Assembly (NCBI GenBank): GCA_050187415.1
Contig: JBFWXN010000003.1
Span: 1-64,000, forward strand
Source of the DNA: Ga0077555 sp050187415
GTDB taxonomy: Bacteria; Pseudomonadota; Alphaproteobacteria; Rhizobiales; Hyphomicrobiaceae
Direction: 5' to 3'
Length of the DNA: 64,000 nucleotides
Part shown: in pieces, positions 25,797 through 34,983 of the stretch
Layout of the letters: each line of letters opens with the position of its first letter
Numbering within the stretch: position 1 is the stretch's first letter
Notes under the pieces: model-generated
What the model was told of the DNA's origin: nothing
Databases searched by the model: none
Seen by the model: the letters and a program-made list of their open reading frames with translations, nothing else
Program-made: the position numbers and the translations under genes

Positions 25797-27101
25797 TTAC
25801 AGGATGTATTTGGACAGGTCCGTGTTCTTCGCAAGATCGCCGATCCGGCTGTGAACATAAGCCCCGTCGATCGTCTGTGCCTGCCCCCCGCGATCGGACG
25901 CCTCGAACGAGATCTCGTCGAGAACGCGCTCCATGACGGTTTGCAACCGCCGCGCGCCGATGTTTTCGACCGTCGAGTTGACCGACACGGCGATGTCGGC
26001 CACCGCGTCGATGCCGTCGTCGGTGAAGGTGAGAGCGACACCTTCCGTCGCGAGCAGCGCCACGTACTGCTTGATGAGGCTCGCTTCGGGCTCGGTCAGA
26101 ATCCGCCGGAAGTCCTCTTTCGTAAGCGGCGCCAGCTCGACCCGGATCGGCAGGCGTCCCTGCAGCTCCGGTAGCAGGTCTGACGGCTTCGCGGTGTGAA
26201 ACGCACCGGAGGCGATGAACAGCACGTGATCGGTCTTGACCGGGCCGTACTTCGTCGAGACCGTCGTGCCTTCGATCAGGGGCAGCAGGTCGCGCTGGAC
26301 GCCCTCCCGGCTGACGTCGGCGCCGCCGCGCGTCGCATCGTTACGCGAGCAGACCTTGTCGATCTCGTCGAGGAATACGATGCCGTCGTTCTCGACGGCC
26401 TTTATGGCCTCGGCCGTGATCAGATCCTGGTCGATCAGTTTGTCGCTCTCCTGAGCCATCAGCAGGTCGTAGCTCTGTCCGACCGTCGTGCGGCGCGTTT
26501 TCGAGCGTTGCCCGAAAGCTTTGCCCAGCATTTCGCCAACATTGATCATGCCGACCTGCCCGCCCGGAACATCGAAGGTGGGGAAGGGAGACGTCGTGTC
26601 GGCAACCTGGATGTCGATCTGTTTGTCGTTCAGCTCGTTCGAGCGGAGCTGGCGCCGGAAGCTTTCCCGCGTCTCGGGGCGGGCGTTGGCGCCGACCAGG
26701 GCGTCGATGATGCGCTCTTCGGCGTTCTTTTCGGCCATCGCCTTGACGTCGCGCCGCTTGACATCGCGTACGAGGCCGATCCCCACCTCGACCAGATCGC
26801 GCACGATCGAATCGACATCGCGGCCGACGTAACCGACCTCGGTAAACTTCGTCGCCTCGACCTTGATGAACGGAGCCCCTGCAAGCTTCGCGAGGCGTCG
26901 CGAAATCTCGGTCTTGCCGCAACCCGTCGGGCCGATCATCAGGATATTCTTCGGCAACACCTCGTCCTTCAGATCGCCGACGAGCTGCTGCCGTCTCCAG
27001 CGATTGCGCAGCGCAATGGCGACCGCTCGCTTCGCAGGACCTTGACCGACGATGTAGCGATCGAGCTCCGATACGATCTCGCGCGGAGAGAATGTGGTCA
27101 T
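25797..27101 (-). CDS. hslU: ATP-dependent protease ATPase subunit HslU
   Basis: AAA+ unfoldase partner of HslV. The 434-residue product shows Walker A GPTGCGKT, the pore loop KFTEVGYVGRDV, Walker B IVFLDEIDKVC, sensor RGGADVSREGVQRDLLPLIEGT and the conserved C-terminus DLSKYIL that docks into HslV. It is normal in sequence. Its place is unusual: it is about 20 kb from hslV and sits between the phosphatase gene and two FHA genes of the signalling locus. Confidence 0.97.
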   Translation of the reverse strand: MTTFSPREIVSELDRYIVGQGPAKRAVAIALRNRWRRQQLVGDLKDEVLPKNILMIGPTGCGKTEISRRLAKLAGAPFIKVEATKFTEVGYVGRDVDSIVRDLVEVGIGLVRDVKRRDVKAMAEKNAEERIIDALVGANARPETRESFRRQLRSNELNDKQIDIQVADTTSPFPTFDVPGGQVGMINVGEMLGKAFGQRSKTRRTTVGQSYDLLMAQESDKLIDQDLITAEAIKAVENDGIVFLDEIDKVCSRNDATRGGADVSREGVQRDLLPLIEGTTVSTKYGPVKTDHVLFIASGAFHTAKPSDLLPELQGRLPIRVELAPLTKEDFRRILTEPEASLIKQYVALLATEGVALTFTDDGIDAVADIAVSVNSTVENIGARRLQTVMERVLDEISFEASDRGGQAQTIDGAYVHSRIGDLAKNTDLSKYIL

Positions 27102-27282
27102 GACGTGACTTTGCTCATGATGCTGACCGGCGTCCCAGTGCTCTGGAGCCGGATCTTCGGCTGCCCATGAAGCTCGCCCCTTGCCTCTCTCGGCGAAGCC
27201 GGCCTCACTATGGGAGCCAATTCTTCAGATGGCTCCGTTCGGGCTCCCGTGCAATGGGCATATCGGCGAGCAGCGCTCCGTC

Positions 27283-27705
27283 TCACATCAGGGCGAAGCG
27301 CAGGGTGGTCAAGCCGATCTTGATGGTGTCGCCGTCGTTGAGGGCCCGATCGCCCGACAGCCGCTCGCCATTGACATGCACGGGGTTCTGTTTGCCGCCG
27401 TCGAAAATCCGGAACTCCTTGATGTTTGCATCGTAGCTGATGACGGCGTGCTGCTGCCTCGAAATCGTGTTGTCTCCGAAATCGAGCGGAACGCGATTTT
27501 CCGAACTGCGTCCCATCTGGTTTGTGCCGCTGAAGACAGGGCGTTCCTCGCCTTTGCCCGGGCCATCCACGACCTTGAGCATGCCAACCCTGGCGTTGGT
27601 GGAATCCAGGATGACCTGCGTCGGCAGGTTGTCCATGTTGGCGCTCTGACGCGGCTCGTCGATGCCTGGAATATGCAGTGTTCTGGTTCGTTCGCGGTCG
27701 CTCAT
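27283..27705 (-). CDS. FHA domain protein
   Basis: A 140-residue protein from MSDRERTRTLHIPGI, with an N-terminal Thr-rich strand (LPTQVILDST) and then an FHA domain: GMLKVVDGPGKGEERPVFSG, MGRSSENRVPLDFGDNTISRQQHA and NPVHVNGERLS. All phospho-threonine contacts (GR, S-R-x-x-H, N) are present. It resembles the 188-residue FHA protein at 21.4 kb. GAGAGAGACA precedes the ATG. It is downstream of the next FHA gene by 10 bases, so the two form an operon that reads towards hslU. Confidence 0.9.
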   Translation of the reverse strand: MSDRERTRTLHIPGIDEPRQSANMDNLPTQVILDSTNARVGMLKVVDGPGKGEERPVFSGTNQMGRSSENRVPLDFGDNTISRQQHAVISYDANIKEFRIFDGGKQNPVHVNGERLSGDRALNDGDTIKIGLTTLRFALM

Positions 27706-27715
27706 TGTCTCTCTC

Positions 27716-28240
27716 TCACTTTTCCTGCTGCGCGGTCGGTATCCGCTGCGCACTACGAAAAACGAAACGTACTCCGCCGAGAGTGATGACGTCGCCGTCG
27801 ACCACCTCGGCTCGTTCGCGGCTGGTTCCATTCACAAGCATCGGGTTCGGCTCCGACCGCATCGCCGTCAGATTTTCGATCTCGAAACGTTCCGAATCAG
27901 CCAGAAGGCGCGCATGATGGCGACTGATCCGCACGTCCCTTATTCGAACGTCGTCTTCGCTGTGCCGGCCGATCACGGTCTTGCCCCGCATGATCGGGAC
28001 CGAATGCGGCGCATCGTCGAACTCGAGCACCGCCACAGGCAGGTGCTCGGGATGTGGTGCAATGCGCGTGTTGGGCACTGCAATCACCGCCGGGTCGTCC
28101 CGATCGTCAGCCTCTTCGGTGACCCCGAACGGCTGTCGCCCGGCCGCTAGCAGTTCGCGGCTATGCCGTCGGCGCGGCCGTATCAAGCTCGAGCTCAAAT
28201 CGGCCACCCTTCGCGACAGAACGGTGATCCAGCCCTTCAT
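27716..28240 (-). CDS. FHA domain protein, basic N-terminus
   Basis: A 174-residue protein starting MKGWITVLSRR after a strong AGGGAG site; in-frame ATGs further upstream lack one. A basic region (RPRRRHSRELL) leads to an FHA domain with TVIGRHSEDDVRIRDVRISRHHARL and NPMLVNG. This domain is most like the one fused to the antiporter (IGRH..DD.RI.D.R.SRHHAR), making a second paralogous pair in the locus. It is divergent from the binding-protein gene at 28.4 kb. Confidence 0.88.
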   Translation of the reverse strand: MKGWITVLSRRVADLSSSLIRPRRRHSRELLAAGRQPFGVTEEADDRDDPAVIAVPNTRIAPHPEHLPVAVLEFDDAPHSVPIMRGKTVIGRHSEDDVRIRDVRISRHHARLLADSERFEIENLTAMRSEPNPMLVNGTSRERAEVVDGDVITLGGVRFVFRSAQRIPTAQQEK

Positions 28241-28451
28241 GGGTCTCCCTGCCGGTTCGGCAACACCCTCTATACTAGACTGTCCGGCTCGAAAGTCACG
28301 AAAATCCGTCGTTTCGGTTTCCATGGCGTGTCGGCGATCGTGTCGCACGGCGCTTCCGGCGAGGTTGCCAACCGATGTTAACCGCCTATCCTTGTCACCA
28401 AAGCCCTCGCCACGCCCCTAAGGATGGCGGCAGAAACCGAACGGAGCCCTC

Positions 28452-29336
28452 ATGGCCGAGCCGATCCATATCGAGTTCACGCGCTTTTCCGCATTCTACA
28501 GCCCCCTTATCGCGACCATCGCCGGCGGTTTCCTGAAAGACGAAGGCTTCGAGCCCACACATGCCGTCTCGGCCCCGGGAAAATCCGCCATCCAGGGACT
28601 CGTCGCAGGAACGGTGCACGTCGCCCAATCCGCGCCAAGTCAGGGGTTTGGACCCCTCGAGAAGAGGGAAAAGCCGCCAGCTTTGCACTTCGCCCAGATC
28701 AATGAGATGGATGGATTTTTCCTCGTCGGCCGCGAGCCGCAGCCGAATTTCGATTGGTCGTCCCTCAGAGGAAAGCGCGTCGTGCTCGACGTTGGCGGTC
28801 AGCCCCTCTTCATGTTCAAGTACGCGCTCCATAAACGCGGCCTCGACTATGGTGACATCGTACCCGTCAACCTGGGCTCCGATGCGATGGCCTCGGCGTT
28901 TCGGCGCGGCGAAGGCGACTATATTTCGATGCAGGGGCCGGCGCCGCAGCAACTCGAGCACGACAAGGTCGGCCATGTTGTGGCCTCGGTGGGCAAGGCC
29001 ATCGGCCCTTGCGCCTTCTCGAGCCTCGCCGCCCGCCCGGACTGGCTCGCGACGGAGCAGGCCAAAAGCTTCATGCGCGCCTACCGTAAAGCCCGCGCCT
29101 GGGTGCGCGAGACGCCTGCCGACGAAATCGCGCGCGTCGAGGCGCCGTTTTTTCCCGGTATCGCGCCCGAGGCTCTGAGGCGCACGATCGCCACCTACCA
29201 GACGTTGGGCAACTGGACGCCGCATGTCGAGATCACGCGTCAGGCCTGGGGGGCGATCAACGATATCTTCCTGTACAACAAGCAGATTACCCGGCGGCAT
29301 GCCTACGAGGACGTGATCGCGCAGCCGCCCGCTTAA
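28452..29336 (+). CDS. ABC-type substrate-binding protein-like (NMT1/SsuA fold)
   Basis: A 294-residue protein with the two-lobe binding-protein pattern of the NMT1/THI5 and SsuA group: FSAFYSPLIATIAGGFLKDEGFEP at the start, the GKSAIQGLVAGTVHVAQSAPS ligand loop and WSSLRGKRVVLDVGGQPLFMFKYALHKRG. There is no signal peptide or lipobox, so it would stay in the cytoplasm, and no permease or ATPase genes follow. It may be an enzyme or a ligand sensor using the fold. GGAG lies 10 bases before the ATG. Confidence 0.78.
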   Translation: MAEPIHIEFTRFSAFYSPLIATIAGGFLKDEGFEPTHAVSAPGKSAIQGLVAGTVHVAQSAPSQGFGPLEKREKPPALHFAQINEMDGFFLVGREPQPNFDWSSLRGKRVVLDVGGQPLFMFKYALHKRGLDYGDIVPVNLGSDAMASAFRRGEGDYISMQGPAPQQLEHDKVGHVVASVGKAIGPCAFSSLAARPDWLATEQAKSFMRAYRKARAWVRETPADEIARVEAPFFPGIAPEALRRTIATYQTLGNWTPHVEITRQAWGAINDIFLYNKQITRRHAYEDVIAQPPA

Positions 29337-29660
29337 TGAGACTACGCAACTCTCGGGGGCACCGGGTACCGCCCATTCCGGGCCCCTGCCGAAAATTCGA
29401 CCGGTTGACTGTTGTCAATGAGTGTCATCGCATTATGAACAAATTTTCACGTCAACTCTTGGTGAATTCCAGTAGCTCTGTAGCGGGTGAGTTACGGTGA
29501 GCATCCTGGCGACGCGACGTGCTCGGGGCTTGGCCTTGGAGAACGTCGAGTGCGGCAGGAGGCGCGTCGAGACGTCACCGCGCTCGATTGCCGGCAAAAG
29601 CGGGAACCGGCTTTCACGTGGTCGCGTTGTGCATGTCGGTTCAACACGAGGACGTGAGCC
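29337..29660. other. Gene-free stretch with a possible promoter
   Basis: No coding frame or RNA gene is seen in these 324 bases. The only signal is TTGTCA at 29412, a 16-base spacer and TATGAA at 29434, which could drive the small gene at 29661. An imperfect GC-rich inverted repeat near 29355-29387 may end the preceding gene. Confidence 0.3.
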
Positions 29661-29939
29661 ATGACTGAGATTGCGCGACTGTCGCGGGCAACCGCGAAGC
29701 AGAATCCCGGCGAAGTCTTTGAAAACCCAGCGGCTCTTGCCGCTGAAGTGATGCTCACGCGTGGCGAGAAGCTCGGTGCTCTGGAACGGTGGCGCCGCGA
29801 CGTACTTCTCGAAATGACGGCGACAGGCGAAGGCATGCGTGCCGACCCTCACACAGGTCGTCCGGCCCGCTTGCTGCGCGAGATCGACGCCGCGATCCGC
29901 GAATTGTCGCCCGCGGACAACCACGTTCCAGCCAAGTGA
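29661..29939 (+). CDS. Conserved small hypothetical protein, helical
   Basis: A 92-residue protein with a GAGG site 9 bases before the ATG. It resembles small alphaproteobacterial proteins of the pattern NPxxVxxxxxLxxxEKxxALxRWxxDxxE: here NPAALAAEVMLTRGEKLGALERWRRDVLLEM, then a helix ending LLREIDAAIREL. It is followed by a clear Rho-independent terminator, supporting a short independent transcript. Function unknown. Confidence 0.7.
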   Translation: MTEIARLSRATAKQNPGEVFENPAALAAEVMLTRGEKLGALERWRRDVLLEMTATGEGMRADPHTGRPARLLREIDAAIRELSPADNHVPAK

Positions 29940-29985
29940 GGGCGATGACGCCGCGTGCCTTCATCTCTGACGGCAGTGCCCGCCG

Positions 29986-30020
29986 CGGGCGTCTGAAACT
30001 GGGACGCCCGGCCTCTTTTT
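29986..30020 (+). terminator. Rho-independent terminator
   Basis: An 8-base-pair stem, CGGGCGTC and GACGCCCG, with a 9-base loop, followed by CTCTTTTT. It ends the small gene at 29661 and lies just before the converging dapB stop. Confidence 0.75.
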
Positions 30021-30051
30021 CGGTCGCTGGCACGGCGACTCGCGCTAGCGG

Positions 30052-30858
30052 CTAGACTCCCAGTACATCCGACATGGCGAAGAGACCCGGTCCCCTGCCG
30101 CGGCCCCATAAAGCAGCCTTGATCGCACCGCGCGCAAAGATGCCTCGATCGGTGGCGATATGCGACAGGACCACGCGCTCCCCATCGGCTGCAAAGATCA
30201 CGGAGTGCTCGCCGACCACATTGCCACCGCGGAGCGTCGCGAAGCCGATTTCTCCCCGGCCACGCGCGCCCGTATGGCCCTCACGGCTCATGACGCTGTT
30301 CCCCTTCAGCGGGATACCGCGCCCCTCCGCCGCAGCCCGGCCGAGCATGAGCGCCGTGCCGGAGGGCGCGTCGATCTTGTGCTTGTGATGCATCTCTAGC
30401 ACCTCGATGTCGAAATCCGCATCGAGCGCCTCCGCCACCTTGCGGGTGAGCGCGACCAGCAGATTGACGCCGAGGCTCATGTTGCCGGCCTTGACAATGG
30501 TCGCATGCCGCGCCGCGGCCTTGATTGCGGCCTCATCGGCTTCGGAGAAGCCCGTCGTTCCGATAACGTGGACGATGCGTGCATTGGCAGCGAGGCCCGC
30601 GAACTCGACGCTTGCCCTGGGCACCGTGAAATCCAGGATCGCGTCGACCTTGGCCATGATCTCGAGCGCGTCGGTCGTGACTGGAATGCCGAGATCGGCG
30701 ACCCCGGCAAGCGCGCCGGCATCCCGTCCGACGGCGTTCGAGCCCGGCGGCTCTATGGCACCGGCAACCACACATCCCGGCGTCGCGTGCACCGTCCGGA
30801 TAAGCTCACGGCCCATGCGCCCGGCGGCGCCCATCACGGCGATCTTCATATCCGACAT
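30052..30858 (-). CDS. dapB: 4-hydroxy-tetrahydrodipicolinate reductase
   Basis: Reduces hydroxy-tetrahydrodipicolinate in the lysine/diaminopimelate pathway. The 268-residue product starts MSDMKIAVMGAAGRMGRELI (nucleotide-binding motif) and has the catalytic stretch EMHHKHKIDAPSGTAL and the end-loop GRGPGLFAMSDVLGV. A longer frame upstream exists, but AAGGGCGGG precedes this ATG and family length fits. It is alone on its strand here. Confidence 0.96.
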   Translation of the reverse strand: MSDMKIAVMGAAGRMGRELIRTVHATPGCVVAGAIEPPGSNAVGRDAGALAGVADLGIPVTTDALEIMAKVDAILDFTVPRASVEFAGLAANARIVHVIGTTGFSEADEAAIKAAARHATIVKAGNMSLGVNLLVALTRKVAEALDADFDIEVLEMHHKHKIDAPSGTALMLGRAAAEGRGIPLKGNSVMSREGHTGARGRGEIGFATLRGGNVVGEHSVIFAADGERVVLSHIATDRGIFARGAIKAALWGRGRGPGLFAMSDVLGV

Positions 30859-31130
30859 ATGCCCGCCCTTCTCAGCTCGCGGTGTGCCCCAAAAGGAGAA
30901 CCAGCGTAGCCACCTTGACGACGCGAAGCCAGCGGGCTGACGCGGGGGTGTGATCCAGGCGCTGCGTCGGCTCGCTGTGCCGGGAACTCCTGTTCGTGAC
31001 CGCATCCTAACGGCCTCGACCTCGGCTCAAAGTTCGCGTGGACGCCCGTGTCCGAGACGTGTCAGCATCGGACCGATCCAGCCGGCGGCGCCGGCCGGCA
31101 TCCGAGCCCCGATGAATGGAGATCCGCCCG

Positions 31131-32690
31131 ATGTCTGAGCCCATGAACGGCGCCGAAAGCCTCGTCCGCACCCTCCTGGCGGGTGGCGTCGACGTCTGTT
31201 TCACCAATCCCGGCACGTCCGAGATGCACTTCGTTGCCGCGCTCGACAAAGTGCCTGGCATGCGCTGCGTACTCGGCCTTTTCGAAGGTGTCGTAACGGG
31301 CGCAGCAGACGGCTACTATCGCATGCTCGACAAGCCGGCCTCCACCTTGCTTCATCTCGGGCCGGGCCTGGCCAATGGACTAGCCAACCTCCACAACGCG
31401 AAAAAAGCCTCGTCCGGCATCGTCAATATCGTCGGCGAGCACGCCACCTATCATATCGCCCACGACGCCCCGCTGACCTCCGACATCGAGGGTGTCGCGG
31501 GCCCGATGTCGCATTGGGTGAAAACCTCGCCGTCATCGAGCGGCATCGCCAAGGACGGGGCGCTGGCCATCGAGGCGGCACGCCGAACACCCGGCCAGAT
31601 CGCGACGCTCATTCTCCCGGCCGACACCGCATGGGGGCCGGCTGGCGACATCGCTGAAACGGCACCTCCGGCCGCGCCACCGAAGGCCTCGCCCGACGCC
31701 GTCAAGGCTGCCGCGGACATGCTCCGATCCGGCGAGAAGGCGACGCTGCTTATGGGTGGCGCCGCACTCCGCCAGCGGCCTCTCGAGCTGGCGGGACGCA
31801 TCGCCGCGAAGACCGGCTGCGGCATTCTCACCGAGGGGGCCAACACGCGCCTCGAGCGCGGCGCCGGTCGCGTGCAGGTCGAGCGCATACCCTATGTCGT
31901 CGAGAAGGCGCTCGGCGTCATGAAGAACGCCGGCAATCTGGTGCTCGTCGGCGCACGCGAGCCGGTGGCGTTTTTCGCCTACCCAGACAAGCCGAGCCTG
32001 CTGATGCCGAAGGACGCCCGCTCGACCAAGCTCGCGGGCACGGACCAAGACATGGAGGCTGCTCTAGAGGCACTGGCCATCGAACTCGATGCCATGTCGA
32101 CGCCGCCCGCCCGTATCGCGGCTCCGCGCCGGCCGGCTGTCCCAACCGGCGCCATCTCGCCCGAGAAGATCGCGTCCATCATAGGCGCCAAGCTCCCCGA
32201 GGGAACCATCGTCGTCGACGAGAGCGTGACCACGGGTCGCGAGTTTTTTCCTGAGACGGCCGGCGCGCCGCCGCATGACTGGATCAACAATCGCGGCGGC
32301 TCGATCGGCTATGGCATGCCTGTCGCCGTCGGCGCCGCCATCGCCTGCCCGGGCCGAAAGGTGCTCGCCATGGTTGGCGACGGCAGCGCCATGTACACGC
32401 TGCAGGCGCTATGGACCATGGCCCGCGAAGGCCTCGACATTACGGTGATGATCTTCGCCAACGGCTCTTACAATATTCTCCGCGGCGAGTTGACCAACGT
32501 CGGCGTCCGCAATCCGGGGCCCCGTGCTGTCGATATGTTGACGCTCGGTCGGCCGGACCTCGATTGGGTCGCGCTCGCCCAGGGTCACGGCGTGCCGGGG
32601 CGCCGGGTCGAGGACTGCGAGGGGCTTGCCAAGGCGCTCGAAAATGGCCTCCACGGCAGCGGTCCCAATCTCATTCAGGTGGCGCTCTAA
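31131..32690 (+). CDS. Thiamine-diphosphate-dependent enzyme, acetolactate-synthase-large-subunit-like
   Basis: A 519-residue member of the acetolactate synthase/benzoylformate decarboxylase family. The catalytic Glu is in LFEGVVTGAADGY, the ThDP/Mg motif in GDGSAMYTLQALWTMAREGLD...NGSYN, and the start MSEPMNGAESLVRTLLAGG carries GGAG 9 bases upstream. Branched-chain acetolactate synthases are longer (about 550-590) and are paired with a small ilvH; none is here, so it is more likely a catabolic decarboxylase or lyase. An acyl-CoA-dehydrogenase-like gene follows 47 bases later, suggesting a shared substrate pathway. Confidence 0.88.
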   Translation: MSEPMNGAESLVRTLLAGGVDVCFTNPGTSEMHFVAALDKVPGMRCVLGLFEGVVTGAADGYYRMLDKPASTLLHLGPGLANGLANLHNAKKASSGIVNIVGEHATYHIAHDAPLTSDIEGVAGPMSHWVKTSPSSSGIAKDGALAIEAARRTPGQIATLILPADTAWGPAGDIAETAPPAAPPKASPDAVKAAADMLRSGEKATLLMGGAALRQRPLELAGRIAAKTGCGILTEGANTRLERGAGRVQVERIPYVVEKALGVMKNAGNLVLVGAREPVAFFAYPDKPSLLMPKDARSTKLAGTDQDMEAALEALAIELDAMSTPPARIAAPRRPAVPTGAISPEKIASIIGAKLPEGTIVVDESVTTGREFFPETAGAPPHDWINNRGGSIGYGMPVAVGAAIACPGRKVLAMVGDGSAMYTLQALWTMAREGLDITVMIFANGSYNILRGELTNVGVRNPGPRAVDMLTLGRPDLDWVALAQGHGVPGRRVEDCEGLAKALENGLHGSGPNLIQVAL

Positions 32691-32737
32691 CGCGGACATC
32701 GTTTAACCAAAACGGGCAACGTCGGAAGGTGCATTGC

Positions 32738-33934
32738 GTGAGGAACGTGGCTGTCGCGGCGCATTACGCCGGCACGCGCGAGGAAAAGCGCGCCGCCCTC
32801 TTTGCGGCCATGGAGGGTATCCGCGATACCATCGCCCGGAACGCGGACGAGGCGGAGCGGCTCGGAACCCTTCCTCGCGCCAGTATCGACGCCTTGGTGA
32901 GCGCCGGGCTTCTGTCGCTGAAGCTGCCTGAGGTGCTGGGCGGCGTCGAGGCTGATCCGGCATTGCAGTTCGAGGTCGTCGAGCGGCTGAGTGCCATCGA
33001 TCCGTCGGCCGGGTGGTGCCTTTTGATCGGTGGCACGGGTGTCGGCCTGCCGGGGGCCTTCCTCGCGGACGAAGCCATCGATCGCATGTTCGAAGGGGGT
33101 CGCATTCCCAACGCGGCCGTCGTTGCCATGCCGGCCGGCAAGGCGACGCCCGTGCCCGGCGGCTATCGCCTGACCGGGCGCTGGCCCTTTGTCAGCGGCG
33201 TGCCCCACGCCGAGTGGGTAACGGTGGGTGCCATGGTCGAGACGGCGAACGGCATCCCGCTCGCGCCGCGGCTGTTCGTCGTGCCGGCGAAGGCCGTCCA
33301 CATCCACGACAATTGGCACGTCATGGGCCTGAAGGGCACGGGCAGTTGCGACGTGTCGCTCACCGATTGCCTGGTGCCGGAATCGTTCACCTGGGATCGG
33401 TTGAAATCGCCGCAGCGTCGCGGTGGCGCCCTCTACCGCATGGGGCATCCTGGTTTCGTCGCCAACGAGCACGCGGCATTTGCCGTTGGGACGGCCCGCG
33501 GTGCACTCGATGCGGTCATGCAACTGGCGCGCTCCAAGCGGCGCAGTTTCGCGCCGGGACCGTCCTCGATCGAGCAGCGTCCGGTATTCCAGAGCTTCGT
33601 CGGCCGCGCCGATATGAGATTGCGCTCGGCACGCGCCCTCGTTCTGGAGATTTATGCCGAGGCGTGGGATTTGGCGTCGAAAGGTGAGGTGCCGCCGCCT
33701 CGCATGCAGTCTGCGATGAGATCCGCATGCGCCTTCGCGACCGAGATCGCGGCCGATGTCACGTCCGAGGCGTTTCGATACGGCGGCGGCGAGGCGGCCT
33801 ATTCGACGCACCTTCTCCAGCGCTACCTGCGTGACGTCAACGTCGGCGCCCAGCACCTGATGATGAGCACCGTGGCCTACGAGAATCAGGGCCAGTTCCT
33901 GATGGATCTGCCGGGCGCCGACCCTCTGAGGTGA
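32738..33934 (+). CDS. Acyl-CoA dehydrogenase-like flavoprotein
   Basis: A 398-residue protein of the acyl-CoA-dehydrogenase/flavin-monooxygenase (HpaB/DszC-like) superfamily: N-terminal helical domain (SIDALVSAGLLSLKLPEVLGG), the SAGWCLLIGGTGVG stretch, the middle beta-domain (GGYRLTGRWPFVSGVPHAEWV) and a C-terminal helical domain. The catalytic Glu of true acyl-CoA dehydrogenases is not obvious, which favours the oxygenase side. It starts with GTG 8 bases after GGAAGG. It follows the ThDP enzyme on the same strand and converges with the DMT gene. Confidence 0.82.
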   Translation: MRNVAVAAHYAGTREEKRAALFAAMEGIRDTIARNADEAERLGTLPRASIDALVSAGLLSLKLPEVLGGVEADPALQFEVVERLSAIDPSAGWCLLIGGTGVGLPGAFLADEAIDRMFEGGRIPNAAVVAMPAGKATPVPGGYRLTGRWPFVSGVPHAEWVTVGAMVETANGIPLAPRLFVVPAKAVHIHDNWHVMGLKGTGSCDVSLTDCLVPESFTWDRLKSPQRRGGALYRMGHPGFVANEHAAFAVGTARGALDAVMQLARSKRRSFAPGPSSIEQRPVFQSFVGRADMRLRSARALVLEIYAEAWDLASKGEVPPPRMQSAMRSACAFATEIAADVTSEAFRYGGGEAAYSTHLLQRYLRDVNVGAQHLMMSTVAYENQGQFLMDLPGADPLR

Positions 33935-33957
33935 TGCCTGGAGCCTTGGTGCCCTCT

Positions 33958-34983
33958 CTACCCGACGTAGGTGCGGCCGTTCGGCCGCGCATTGTGGGCA
34001 GGAGGCCGGCTCGCAATGATCAGGACGACACCGGCGATCAATCCGGCGATCGCCGACAGCACGCCCCACTCGATGGCAATAGGCTGCAATAAGCCGGTGA
34101 CGACGGCCAACGACTGGACCAGCAGCGTGGTGACCGGCGTCAGTGCTCCGGTCGCGATGAAACGCTCCGAGCCGAGCTTCAACACCACCGAGAAAGCGAG
34201 ATACTGCATCGCGGTCAGCACGAGCGTGCCGGCAAACAGGCCGACGAGCACGGCGGTCCCATCGAAGATTTGGTCTGCTCGGGGAAGCCACGGGGGCGCC
34301 GAAAGGATCCCGGACACGGCGGCGGCCATGGCGGCCGCGAGTGCGGCAATGCCGACCGCCGACGCCAGACCGAGTACGAGCCCCGTCATGCGCATCTTCT
34401 CGCGGATGGTGCGCGCTGCACGGTTCCACGGATGCTTCTCGGCAGCGAACGAGCGTCCACTCATGATCATGCCGCACGTTGCCCCGAACGCCAATGCCGT
34501 GATCGGCGCCGTGGTATCGACGCGCGCCGTATACCAGACGATCGTGCCGAGCGTGACCAGTCCACCTGCTATGGCGAGCCGCGCCGGACGCCGGCCGGCG
34601 ATGACGTATCCGAGCAGGATTGCAATCGGCACGCTGAGCCGCACCAGAATGCTGCCGTCGGTCGGGTTCACGTAGCCGAGCAGCACATAATAGACCGCTT
34701 CCATCGCGATGATGCCGCCACCGACGACGAGGCTCAGGGGATGCCGCAGGATCGCGCGCCAGTCCGGGCCGGTGCCGCTCGCCGCCAGAAGCGCGGCCGC
34801 GGCCGCGGGCATCGCCCAGAACAGCAATGCCACCGGGTGGACGCCGTACTGCTGACCGAAGCCGTAGGAGACATTCAGCACCGCCAGCGCCAGCGAGAAC
34901 AGTGCCGCTTCGACCCAACCATCGAGACCGGATTGCTTTGAAACGGCGTGGGCTGGCGCCGATTGACGATTGCCGTCGGTCAC
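33958..34983 (-). CDS. EamA/DMT-family permease
   Basis: A 341-residue polytopic protein with about ten hydrophobic segments in two EamA-like halves (ALFSLALAVLNVSYG through VIAGRRPARLAIAGGLVTLGTIVWY, then a repeat). A GTG start overlaps the stop of rsmD (GTGA), so it is translationally coupled to the RNA-modification genes although the roles seem unrelated. The substrate is unknown; drug/metabolite transporters of this type move small polar metabolites. Confidence 0.82.
   Translation of the reverse strand: MTDGNRQSAPAHAVSKQSGLDGWVEAALFSLALAVLNVSYGFGQQYGVHPVALLFWAMPAAAAALLAASGTGPDWRAILRHPLSLVVGGGIIAMEAVYYVLLGYVNPTDGSILVRLSVPIAILLGYVIAGRRPARLAIAGGLVTLGTIVWYTARVDTTAPITALAFGATCGMIMSGRSFAAEKHPWNRAARTIREKMRMTGLVLGLASAVGIAALAAAMAAAVSGILSAPPWLPRADQIFDGTAVLVGLFAGTLVLTAMQYLAFSVVLKLGSERFIATGALTPVTTLLVQSLAVVTGLLQPIAIEWGVLSAIAGLIAGVVLIIASRPPAHNARPNGRTYVG

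Noticed and set aside
19514..28240. A type VI secretion locus, from kinase, phosphatase and FHA genes
   Set aside because: No tssB/C, hcp, vgrG, clpV or other structural genes are present in the window.
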